A DNA stretch of 64,000 nt from Natrinema altunense (lineage in GTDB: Archaea > Halobacteriota > Halobacteria > Halobacteriales > Natrialbaceae): the NCBI RefSeq assembly GCF_000731985.1, contig NZ_JNCS01000005.1, forward strand, positions 113,778 to 177,777, in the 5' to 3' direction. A program made the translations under genes and the position numbers. The notes beneath the pieces were generated by a model. That model did not search any database and was not told the DNA's origin. It saw only the letters and a list, made by a program, of their open reading frames with translations. This document shows, one piece after another, positions 53,039-59,875 of this stretch (its first letter is position 1; every line of letters starts with the position of its first letter).

Positions 53039-53179
53039 ATGAGGCCAAACATCGACATTGACTGGGCAATCCACGGACGAATCAAAGACTACGCAGAAGC
53101 AAACGACCTGAACCTCTCGGAAGCCTATGCAGAGGTGTTAGAAGCAGGTCTTGAAACGTTGGAGACTCAAGACCAGTAG
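53039..53179 (+). CDS. 46-residue helix-rich protein divergent from tnpB
   Basis: An ATG at 53039 opens a 46-codon frame: RPNIDIDWAIHGRIKDYAE followed by ANDLNLSEAYAEVLEAGLE and a short end (TLETQDQ). The pattern, a short strand (NIDID) then two amphipathic helices separated by NDLNLS, resembles a ribbon-helix-helix DNA-binding protein. Small proteins of this kind occur beside haloarchaeal TnpB genes, as I remember. It could repress the shared promoter or bind the element ends. It lies inside the element, before the outer hairpin, and is too short for many gene callers. Confidence 0.7.
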   Translation: MRPNIDIDWAIHGRIKDYAEANDLNLSEAYAEVLEAGLETLETQDQ

Positions 53180-53210
53180 TAACACAGCGGTTTCTCACCG
53201 GAGCTTGCGC

Positions 53211-53242
53211 GATTCACGCCCGCCGTGAACGGCGGGATTCAC
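53211..53242. repeat. IS end hairpin, outer side, with flanking GATTCAC repeats
   Basis: CCCGCCGT-GA-ACGGCGGG (53219-53236) is a perfect 8-bp stem with a 2-nt loop. It is bracketed by GATTCAC at 53211-53217 and 53236-53242, in direct orientation. Its loop and flanks resemble those of the hairpin at the other end, supporting a paired-end element. Confidence 0.6.
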
Positions 53243-53509
53243 TCGCTGTTAAAGATAGCTGCTCTCCGGTGCGATCGGAACCGGTCCCCTCGATCGCATC
53301 CATACGATGCCTTCGTGCCGGGACCGAAAATACGTTATCGGGCCCGGGTTCGCCGACCGATATCGCCCGCCTCGGTCTGGCTCGTCGCCTCGCGGTCGCA
53401 AGACGGCTCGAAAAAACGGCCCCTCCGAACGCGGGCGAACCGAACTCGGCGGAGACGAGTGACGAACGGAACCCGACGTCTCACTCCCATCGGGTTCCGA
53501 CGGGAGCCC
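53243..53509. other. Intergenic region, no gene seen
   Basis: About 270 bp between the element's outer hairpin and the response-regulator gene. The plus strand has open frames but of Arg-rich, non-coding type. Nothing is supported. Confidence 0.4.
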
Positions 53510-53962
53510 CTACGACGGGACCGGCGGCAGCGTCGCTTCGTCGAACCAGAACGCCTCGACCGCACGCCCGATGTCGGCGAACTCGCTGGGAGCGGTCGGC
53601 TTCGTGAGGTACGCGTTCGCAGCCAGTTCGTAGCTCCTGACGACATCTTCGGTCGCCGCCGAACTGGAGAGGACGAGCACCGGCAACGAGGCCAGGTCCG
53701 GATCGTCCCTGATCGTCTCGAGGACTTCGAACCCGTCCGTGCCGGGCAGGTTCAGATCGAGCAAGACGAGATCGATATCCGGACCGGCCGCGGTCGCCGC
53801 CCGCTCTCGCAGGAACTCGAGGGCGGCGTCGCCGTCGGAGACCGCGTGGAACGTCGTGTCGAACCCCACCGATTTGAAGGCCTCCTCGACGAGTCGAACG
53901 TCGCCGGGATTGTCCTCGACGAGCAGGAGAGAGCCGGGACCGGTGGAGTGGGACGGTGGCAC
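53510..53962 (-). CDS. Stand-alone response regulator receiver (CheY/Rcp1-like)
   Basis: This 150-residue receiver domain has the acidic pair E16-D17 (LLLVEDNPGD), phospho-acceptor D69 (LVLLDLNLPG), S100 (VLVLSSSAAT) and K122 (AYLTKPT). It has no output domain, so it transmits by protein contact, like CheY or the phytochrome partner Rcp1. No histidine kinase is adjacent. The longer alpha4 (VVRSYELAANAYLTKPTAPS) is typical of the Rcp1 subclass. It stands alone on the minus strand. Confidence 0.93.
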   Translation of the reverse strand: MPPSHSTGPGSLLLVEDNPGDVRLVEEAFKSVGFDTTFHAVSDGDAALEFLRERAATAAGPDIDLVLLDLNLPGTDGFEVLETIRDDPDLASLPVLVLSSSAATEDVVRSYELAANAYLTKPTAPSEFADIGRAVEAFWFDEATLPPVPS

Positions 53963-54071
53963 TGTCCAGCAGTTCTCCTCTCAGGGGAATAAGCCTACGT
54001 ACAAAGCACGTTGGCTACGGACCAGCCGCGGTCGAGTCGACGCCCGTCCGGCGCTGCCACCGCCGGACCGA

Positions 54072-55649
54072 TCACTCCCGTTCGACGAGCGTGCCGCCGG
54101 CCAACCCCTCCCACTCGACGCGATACCCCAGCCGCGAGAGCACCGCGCTCGAGTCGTCGATACCGGCCTCCGCCAGGACCGTTTCGGCGTCGGCGAGCGC
54201 CATGCCGGGTTCGATCTCCTCGGCGAGCGCGTCGAGTACGGCGGGCCGAATCAGCGTCCGCCCGACGCGGTCGTGTTCGGGGACGGACGTATCCGCGAGC
54301 GCGTCCGCACTCACGCCGTGGCGAGCGGCCAGCGTCTCCAGCGTAATCACGGCGTCGTCCGGCCGCAGTTCGTCGGGCAACGCGGCCGCGCTCTCGGCGA
54401 CGAACTGCCGCTCGTACTCCCGGAGGACGTCGACGACGTCTTTGACCCGGACCGTCCCGGCGTAGGGAATCGCACGGTGATCGCGGGCGGCGATGTCCTC
54501 GCCCACGCCGAGGGACTCGTCGACGGCAACCAGCATGTCAACGTCCTCGAGCCCCGACAGCTGTGAGAGTTTCTTCGCGACGTACTCGGGCGTCCAAAAC
54601 CCCATGATCTCGAAAAAGAGGCGGAAATCGCTGTGGGCGTACTCGAAGGCGAAGTCCGGAATCATCACTCGCGTCCCCGTCGCGAGCGGCTCCGGCTCGC
54701 GGACGAGCTCCCACTCGAGGTCGAGATTCGAGAACCGAGCTGCAAAGTCGGCTTCGACGCCGCTGTCGAACGAGACATCGGTCACCGGGTCGGCGTCGGG
54801 AACGCGGATCGGGTCCTCGTGGGAAAGCGAGAGGGTCCGTTCGGTCCCGCGGTCGTCGATCGTTGCCGCGATCGACCACCGCTCGCTTGTAGCGACCGTC
54901 CGGAGGAGCCGGGCGAATCGGGTCCCGTACCGCCGCGTCGCTCGAAAGAGATGAGTCGGACCGGTGACGACGACCTCGCGGTCCGAAATCCCGGCCGCCC
55001 CGTCCTCGCGGTCGGTCCGCCGGATCTCGTACATCAATCGCAGGCGCTTGATCGCCGAGATCAGCGCTTTCGGGTCGCTCGAGCGGACGCGAAGCTCGGT
55101 GGCGTCGAACAGGGCCGTCTGCGCCAGCGAGAGGTTGTACTGGGCGACCAGTCCGTCGGGATCCCAACGCGGGTCGACCGCAGTCAGGACCTGGCGGTCC
55201 TCGAGATCGGCGTAGAGAGCCGTTTCGAGATCGGCCGCCGAAATATCGAGCGACTCGCTCGCGCGGCTCAGTGCCGCCGCGCGCTCGTCCTCGGTGACGA
55301 CGCCGACCGCCTCGGCGGCCTCGAACGCGGCCCGGCGGGCGCGGTCGGGCTCGATCGCCGCGTCGGTCTCGAACGTCGCCTCGCGCTCGAGCAGCGCCGA
55401 GAACCCGCGCACGAGTTTGAAGTCGGCGGCGTCGCCCGCTCGCGGCGTCCCGCTCGCGTCGCCCGGGCCGCCCGGCGTCCCGCGCTCGAGATCGGTCAGC
55501 GCGGACTCGAGGGCGGCGCGTGGTTCGCCGACGTGACCCTGATACGTGCCGATGACGCGGGCGGCGAGCGGACGGTGGCTCCGATCCACGAACTGCGGAT
55601 GGTAGCCGCCGCCGGCCCGCGAGACGCGGAGCAGGTCCTTCGTCAGCAT
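54072..55649 (-). CDS. Bax1/DUF790 nuclease-family protein
   Basis: This 525-residue DUF790 protein starts MLTKDLLRVSRAGGGYHPQF, the family hallmark, and includes FRLFFEIMGFWTPEYVAKKL, in a core with PD-(D/E)XK-like segments (VMIPDFAFEYA and DMLVAVDES). Bax1 is the structure-specific endonuclease that works with XPB helicase in archaeal nucleotide excision repair. No XPB gene is present in the window, so the partner is elsewhere or absent. The start at 55649 is used because the family motif begins there. The downstream neighbour is a receiver-domain gene, the upstream one an MBL lipoprotein. Confidence 0.85.
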   Translation of the reverse strand: MLTKDLLRVSRAGGGYHPQFVDRSHRPLAARVIGTYQGHVGEPRAALESALTDLERGTPGGPGDASGTPRAGDAADFKLVRGFSALLEREATFETDAAIEPDRARRAAFEAAEAVGVVTEDERAAALSRASESLDISAADLETALYADLEDRQVLTAVDPRWDPDGLVAQYNLSLAQTALFDATELRVRSSDPKALISAIKRLRLMYEIRRTDREDGAAGISDREVVVTGPTHLFRATRRYGTRFARLLRTVATSERWSIAATIDDRGTERTLSLSHEDPIRVPDADPVTDVSFDSGVEADFAARFSNLDLEWELVREPEPLATGTRVMIPDFAFEYAHSDFRLFFEIMGFWTPEYVAKKLSQLSGLEDVDMLVAVDESLGVGEDIAARDHRAIPYAGTVRVKDVVDVLREYERQFVAESAAALPDELRPDDAVITLETLAARHGVSADALADTSVPEHDRVGRTLIRPAVLDALAEEIEPGMALADAETVLAEAGIDDSSAVLSRLGYRVEWEGLAGGTLVERE

Positions 55650-55739
55650 CGGGTTCGTGTCGGCGCGGCGTCGGCAAAAGTCACCCGGACGATCCGTGGC
55701 GACGAACGCCACCCGTCGCGCGGACGCCGGCGTCCGCGC

Positions 55740-56720
55740 TCACCCGACGGTCGGCGGTCGCTCGCGGGCCGACTGCCCGTCTCCGTCCCGCTCGAGCAGC
55801 GCGTCCGGGTCGGTCGGTCCGCTGCGCTCCGTCTCGATTACGGTATCGGTTCCGTCGGTCGTCACCACGATATCGCCGTGGACGCCGGTCCAGTAGGTCT
55901 CGATCCCGCGGTCGGCGAAAGCCTGCAGGACTTCGTCGTGCGGGTGGCCGTACCGGGAGTCGCGAGCGCTCGAGACGATCGCCACGTCCGGATCGACCCG
56001 CTCGAGGAACGGCTCGCTCGAGGAGGTCGACGAGCCGTGGTGGCCCGCCTGGTAGGCGTCGGCCGCGAGGTCGTCGCCGTGTTCCTCGACCAGCCGGCGT
56101 TCGGTGCCGGCCTCGATGTCGCCGGTCGTCAGATACGAGACGCCGCCGAACGTGATCGCGAGCACGACGCCGTTCGCGTCGACGTCGTCGCCCGTCCCGT
56201 CCTCGGGCGGGTTCAGAACGGTGGCCTCGAGGTCGCCGTCCGCGAGCGGCAGCGTGTCACCCGCTGCGACCTCGAAGAGTGGCACGTCGTGCTCCTCGAT
56301 CGCGTCGAGATAGGCGTCGTAGGTCGCGGTGGTGTGGGGGACGCCGGAATCGTAGGCCGCGCCGACCCCGTCGCCGTCCGTCTCGAGATAGTCGATCACC
56401 TCGGGGTGACCGCCGATGTGGTCGGCATGGCCGTGGGTCGCCACGAGATGATCGATCCGGTCGATATCGTGGGCCCGCAGATAGTCGATGACGGCCGCGC
56501 CGTCGTCGCGGTAGTCGCCCGTATCGATCAGGATCGTCTCGTTCGACGGCGTGACGAGGAGCGTCGAATCGGCCTGACCGACGTCGATGTGGTGGATCTC
56601 GAGGTCGCCGCTGACGTCGTTCGGAGCCCGTCCGTCGGTGCCGTCGAGACCGTCGAACCCGCTACAGCCCGCGAAGACGAGGAGTCCGGCGACTGCCACG
56701 ATCAGCGCGGCTCGTCGCAT
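55740..56720 (-). CDS. ComEC-like MBL-fold lipoprotein
   Basis: This 326-residue protein has a signal peptide with lipobox (LIVAVAGLLVFAGCSG; lipidation at the Cys), so it should be anchored outside the cell. The body is an MBL domain: [39 protein letters not shown] (HxHxDH), TTGDIEAGTERRLVEEHG and AGHHGSSTSSSEPFLE. This is the ComEC/Rec2 C-terminal class, here stand-alone. It may hydrolyse extracellular nucleic acids or nucleotides. There is no competence-like channel partner in the window. Confidence 0.88.
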   Translation of the reverse strand: MRRAALIVAVAGLLVFAGCSGFDGLDGTDGRAPNDVSGDLEIHHIDVGQADSTLLVTPSNETILIDTGDYRDDGAAVIDYLRAHDIDRIDHLVATHGHADHIGGHPEVIDYLETDGDGVGAAYDSGVPHTTATYDAYLDAIEEHDVPLFEVAAGDTLPLADGDLEATVLNPPEDGTGDDVDANGVVLAITFGGVSYLTTGDIEAGTERRLVEEHGDDLAADAYQAGHHGSSTSSSEPFLERVDPDVAIVSSARDSRYGHPHDEVLQAFADRGIETYWTGVHGDIVVTTDGTDTVIETERSGPTDPDALLERDGDGQSARERPPTVG

Positions 56721-56877
56721 CGTAGTCCGGTCCGACGCGCTCCGTGGCTATGTCGGTTGTGGCCCGCATGCGGACCTGAAAGTATATTTTTCTAATATGT
56801 TCCGATCGAATCGACGCCGCGTCGTGGTCGGATTCGTGTTGCAAGCACCTAGACCGCCCGCATGCCGCCCGCCAGCC

Positions 56878-57273
56878 TCAGAACGCGTCGCTTTCGAAGG
56901 TCGTGTCCGCGTGCAGGCCGTCTTTCAGCGCGTCGTGGACTTTGCAGAGTTCGAAGGCACGGTCGATGATCTCGTCGCCGGTGTCGTCGTCCACGTCGGC
57001 CTCGACGCGAACGTCGAACCGGACCGACTCGAGTTTGTCGTCGTCGTTGAGATCGCCGTCGATGTCGATCTCGATCCGTCCGAGGTCGTCGGCCCCGCGT
57101 TGCTGGCCGCCGACGCGCAGCGCCGGCACGTAACAGGAACCGTAGGCGGCGAGCAGCGTCTCGAGCGTATCGGGGGCCGCCTCGCCGTTGGCGTCGACCG
57201 TCGTCTCGAAGTCACGAATTTCGTTCGTCGCGCTGTACCCCTCGTCGGAAACGGTGGTGACCTGCTTCGCCAT
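56878..57273 (-). CDS. OsmC-family peroxide-resistance protein
   Basis: This 131-residue OsmC/Ohr-type protein has C47 in LLAAYGSCYVPAL and C110 in FELCKVHDALK, the peroxidatic and resolving cysteine positions of the family. The core is a beta-alpha-beta dimer fold (RIEIDIDGDLNDDDKLESVRF). It probably reduces organic hydroperoxides, with unknown reductant. The start is ATG 57273; an upstream open frame is non-coding. It is convergent with nothing and is monocistronic. Confidence 0.9.
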   Translation of the reverse strand: MAKQVTTVSDEGYSATNEIRDFETTVDANGEAAPDTLETLLAAYGSCYVPALRVGGQQRGADDLGRIEIDIDGDLNDDDKLESVRFDVRVEADVDDDTGDEIIDRAFELCKVHDALKDGLHADTTFESDAF

Positions 57274-57455
57274 AGCAGTCGAGTCGTCAACGGGCGATAC
57301 TGTAAACGTTTGGTGACGGCGACGGTTCGAGACGCTGATCGGCACGAAACACGGTCTCGAGCGGTGCGCCCCGACGCCACCCCGTCCTGTCGCGTCGCTC
57401 TCAGCGGCGATCGGGAGGCCAGGATATTTGTTGAAAGGGTAACAAGAGGGGTGGG

Positions 57456-57962
57456 ATGGCGGAAGACCCGTTGATTCGCGACGCGGAACGAGGCGATGCG
57501 GAACGGATTCGAACGGTCGCCCGTGATGGGTGGCATGCGGCATACGACGGCATCCTCGGCGAGGACACCGTCGACACCGTCGTCGACGAGTGGTACGAAA
57601 TCGACGGCCTCCACGCTGCTATCGACGAGACGCTGTTCTTCGTTGCCGATCTCGGCGACGACCTCGTCGGGTTCGCAAACGCCAGGCAATTCCCCGAACG
57701 GGACGACGGGTCGTTCGAACTCGTCCGCATCTACGTGTGTCCCGACCACTGGAATCGCGGAATCGGCAGTCGACTCCTCGAGACGGTGACGACGGCCGTT
57801 ATAAATGAGGGTGGCGACCGACTTCGCCTGTTCGTTCTCGCGGACAACGAGGTGGGTGTGGCGTTCTACGAATCGCACGGGTTCGAACGCCTCGGGGAAG
57901 CCGAAACCGCGCTCGATGGAGGCTCCTACCGGGAGTACGAGTACGGCAAACGGCTCCGCTAG
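57456..57962 (+). CDS. GNAT-family N-acetyltransferase
   Basis: This 168-residue acetyltransferase begins PLIRDAERGDAERIRTVARD and carries the acetyl-CoA motif in VCPDHWNRGIGSRLLETVTT (R-x-x-G-x-G). Motif B follows as NEGGDRLRLFVLADNEVGVA and FYESHGFERLGEAE. It acts on a small molecule or protein N-terminus, unidentified. It is divergent from the OsmC gene, whose ATG is about 180 bp away. Confidence 0.9.
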   Translation: MAEDPLIRDAERGDAERIRTVARDGWHAAYDGILGEDTVDTVVDEWYEIDGLHAAIDETLFFVADLGDDLVGFANARQFPERDDGSFELVRIYVCPDHWNRGIGSRLLETVTTAVINEGGDRLRLFVLADNEVGVAFYESHGFERLGEAETALDGGSYREYEYGKRLR

Positions 57963-58116
57963 AACACCGCCCGAAACGGTTGTCACACCGATCCCACAGC
58001 CAGCATGCGCTCAGGTGTGCGGTACCGTTCAGTGGCGACCGAAGATCGTTGCGACGCGACTCCAACCACGACGCGAACACCCTGCGCCTGCAGCGTGATC
58101 CGACTTGTCGGTCCCG

Positions 58117-58329
58117 ATGGAACCGTCGTGGACGATGGCGACTCTCGACAGGCGGTCAGCGAACACACTCAGCATCGTCTCGACCCTGCTAGACAGCGCG
58201 CTGGCGTTCCGGCGCGGCCGTCGAAAGAGCGGCCTTCTGCTCCTCGCCGCGGCCGCGCTTTCGTCTCGAGTCCCCGGCCTGGGGACGGCCGTGTCGTTGT
58301 TCCTCCGGCTCGGTCGCCGACTCCGATAG
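58117..58329 (+). CDS. Small basic membrane protein, possible
   Basis: A 70-codon frame from the ATG at 58117 (or 52 to 64 codons from later starts such as 58135) reads EPSWTMATLDRRSANTLSIV, then STLLDSALAFRRGRRKSGLL, and ends in a hydrophobic helix AAALSSRVPGLGTAVSLFLR. Such small, Arg-rich single-helix proteins are common in haloarchaea. It has no recognised motif. It lies in an otherwise empty 430-bp gap and has weaker support than neighbours. Confidence 0.5.
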   Translation: MEPSWTMATLDRRSANTLSIVSTLLDSALAFRRGRRKSGLLLLAAAALSSRVPGLGTAVSLFLRLGRRLR

Positions 58330-58398
58330 CTCGGACGAGGATGACTGTGCCGAGGCGACCGCGACGGCAAAAAAGAGCGCCGACGTTCGATCTCCCGT

Positions 58399-59124
58399 CT
58401 ACTCGAGTGTGAACGGTTCGTCGGCCTCGAGCGCGTGGACTTCGGTGTCGCTGCCGGTTCCGCGGACCTCACTGGCGAACTCCTCGGGGTCCTGCTCGAT
58501 CGGCGGGAAGGTGTCGTAGTGTTGCGGGAACGCGTGATCGACGTCGAGCCAGTCGACGGCGATCGCCGCCTGCATCGGGCCCATGGTGAAGTGGTCGCCG
58601 ATCGGAACCGTGGCGGCGTCGGGCTCGAGATACGGGCCGATGACCTCGCGCATCTCGGTCATGAGCGACGTGTCGCCCGCGTTGTAGAACGTCGTCGACT
58701 CGTCGTCGCTGACCTGCGTCGGTTTCGTATCCGAAACGACGAACCCGGCCGGCATCCCGCCGCTCGTCTCGTTTTCGGTCATGATCCCGTTCGTGTGGTC
58801 GGCACGGGTCATCGTGACGTACGCGTCGCCACACTCGACGGTTCCGCCGAGATTCATCCCCATGCCGCCGACGGCATCCTCGAAGCCGAACTCCGCCTCG
58901 CAGTAGGAGACGAGTTCCGGTGTCGCGACCAGCGTCGCGTCCGAAAACTCGCCCGCGTGGGCGATGTGATCGGCGTGACCGTGTGTCAACAGGACGTAGT
59001 CCGGCGTGTCGATGTCGGACGGCTCGAGGTCGGTCTTCGGATTGTCGAAGAACGGGTCGATCAGCAGATCGGTCTCCCCAACGGTGACGTGCCACGTCGA
59101 GTGGCCGTGCCAAGTGAGTTCCAT
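58399..59124 (-). CDS. UPF0173-type MBL-fold metal-dependent hydrolase
   Basis: This 241-residue protein begins [20 protein letters not shown] and has the complete metal motif [16 protein letters not shown] (HxHxDH), later His/Asp ligands ([24 protein letters not shown]), and [14 protein letters not shown]. This is the UPF0173 family of small MBL hydrolases whose substrates are mostly unknown. The start at 59124 is fixed by the conserved N-terminus. It is monocistronic. Confidence 0.92.
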   Translation of the reverse strand: MELTWHGHSTWHVTVGETDLLIDPFFDNPKTDLEPSDIDTPDYVLLTHGHADHIAHAGEFSDATLVATPELVSYCEAEFGFEDAVGGMGMNLGGTVECGDAYVTMTRADHTNGIMTENETSGGMPAGFVVSDTKPTQVSDDESTTFYNAGDTSLMTEMREVIGPYLEPDAATVPIGDHFTMGPMQAAIAVDWLDVDHAFPQHYDTFPPIEQDPEEFASEVRGTGSDTEVHALEADEPFTLE

Positions 59125-59492
59125 AGCGACCGATGGATTCGTCCGAGAACACAATAAAAGTGGGCGAGGTTCGACCGGTACCGCCGCGTCTCGCGTCGAC
59201 CGGCGGACCGCGTGTGGCCCCGCACGGTCCGCAACGACTGGTTTCCGACCGACTTCGGACATGTACTATCACCAACTCTTATACGTTCGGTCTCGGAAGG
59301 AGGGGACGCCGCAAGCGAACTGACACACCACGCGTGCGGTCTGGGATCGCACTCCGGTCGGCGCCGGTATGCCGCGACCGCCCGTTCCGTTGCGATCGCC
59401 AGGCGGATTCACTCTCACCATTCGGCACCCAACCACTGCGAACCCCCGTGGCGTTCACGGGGCGTCAGCGCACTGGGCGGCGATGCCGTGGC
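59125..59492. other. Intergenic region, no gene seen
   Basis: About 370 bp between divergent genes. Plus-strand frames are Arg-rich noise. CTCTTATACGTTC near 59277-59288 is TATA-like but has no suitable start codon behind it. Confidence 0.4.
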
Positions 59493-59500
59493 GTTTTTTA
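59493..59500 (+). promoter_or_regulatory. TATA-like box for the 87-aa gene
   Basis: GTTTTTTA is 22-29 nt before the ATG at 59522, matching a leaderless transcript. It supports that ATG as the start. Confidence 0.5.
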
Positions 59501-59521
59501 CCCGGGGGCCGTACGGCGACT

Positions 59522-59785
59522 ATGCTCGCACTCACGCTCGAGGAGTTCATGCTTGAGCTCAACGACGGCGCGATCAAGAACGTCGGCCCGAACAACAAGG
59601 AAGCGACGGTCAAACTGTTCGACGTCGATACCGCCGAGGCGAGGGAGTTCGGCGACAAGCGCATCAAACTCGTCTTCGAGGACGAGGACGACAACGAAGT
59701 ACAGGTCTCGCTGTTCCCGGAGGACGTTCGGCGGATCGCCGAGGATATCGAGGCGCTCGAGGAGGATTCGCCGGTTTTCGACTGA
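59522..59785 (+). CDS. Small acidic haloarchaeal protein
   Basis: This 87-residue protein, beginning LALTLEEFMLELNDGAIKN, is strongly acidic and has a mixed alpha/beta pattern (KEATVKLFDVDTAEAREFGD; RIKLVFEDEDDNEVQVSLFP; EDVRRIAEDIEALEED). It resembles a conserved haloarchaeal family of unknown function; no enzymatic residues are apparent. A TATA-like box supports the leaderless start. It is 90 bp ahead of the DHH-type gene and may be expressed separately. Confidence 0.75.
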   Translation: MLALTLEEFMLELNDGAIKNVGPNNKEATVKLFDVDTAEAREFGDKRIKLVFEDEDDNEVQVSLFPEDVRRIAEDIEALEEDSPVFD

Positions 59786-59840
59786 CCGCGGGGCTATACC
59801 GCAGTTGTGACGGCGACCCGCGTTGCGAACGCATTTCGAC

Positions 59841-59855
59841 AACCGTTTTAGGGCG
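59841..59855 (+). promoter_or_regulatory. TATA-like box for the S1-OB-DHH gene
   Basis: ACCGTTTTAGGGCG lies 21-35 nt before the ATG at 59876, giving a leaderless start and marking this gene as its own transcription unit. Confidence 0.45.
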
Positions 59856-59875
59856 AAACCGCTTGGTTCGAGTAG

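Larger units (their letters stand above)
51602..53242 (-). mobile_element. IS200/IS605-type (IS1341-like) element
   Basis: The region holds tnpB (minus) and a divergent small gene, flanked by similar hairpins. The hairpin at 51605-51624 (CCCCGTGGT-GA-ACGACGGGG, one mismatch) lies beyond the tnpB stop. The one at 53219-53236 (CCCGCCGT-GA-ACGGCGGG, perfect) lies beyond the small gene. No tnpA is present, so it would depend on a transposase elsewhere. The exact ends cannot be fixed from sequence alone. The element interrupts the junction between SHOCT-gene promoter DNA and coding DNA. Confidence 0.7.

Noticed and set aside
54633..56795. Long plus-strand open frame (about 720 codons) over Bax1 and the MBL lipoprotein genes
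   Set aside because: Antisense to two genes with clear family motifs; not a protein-like sequence.
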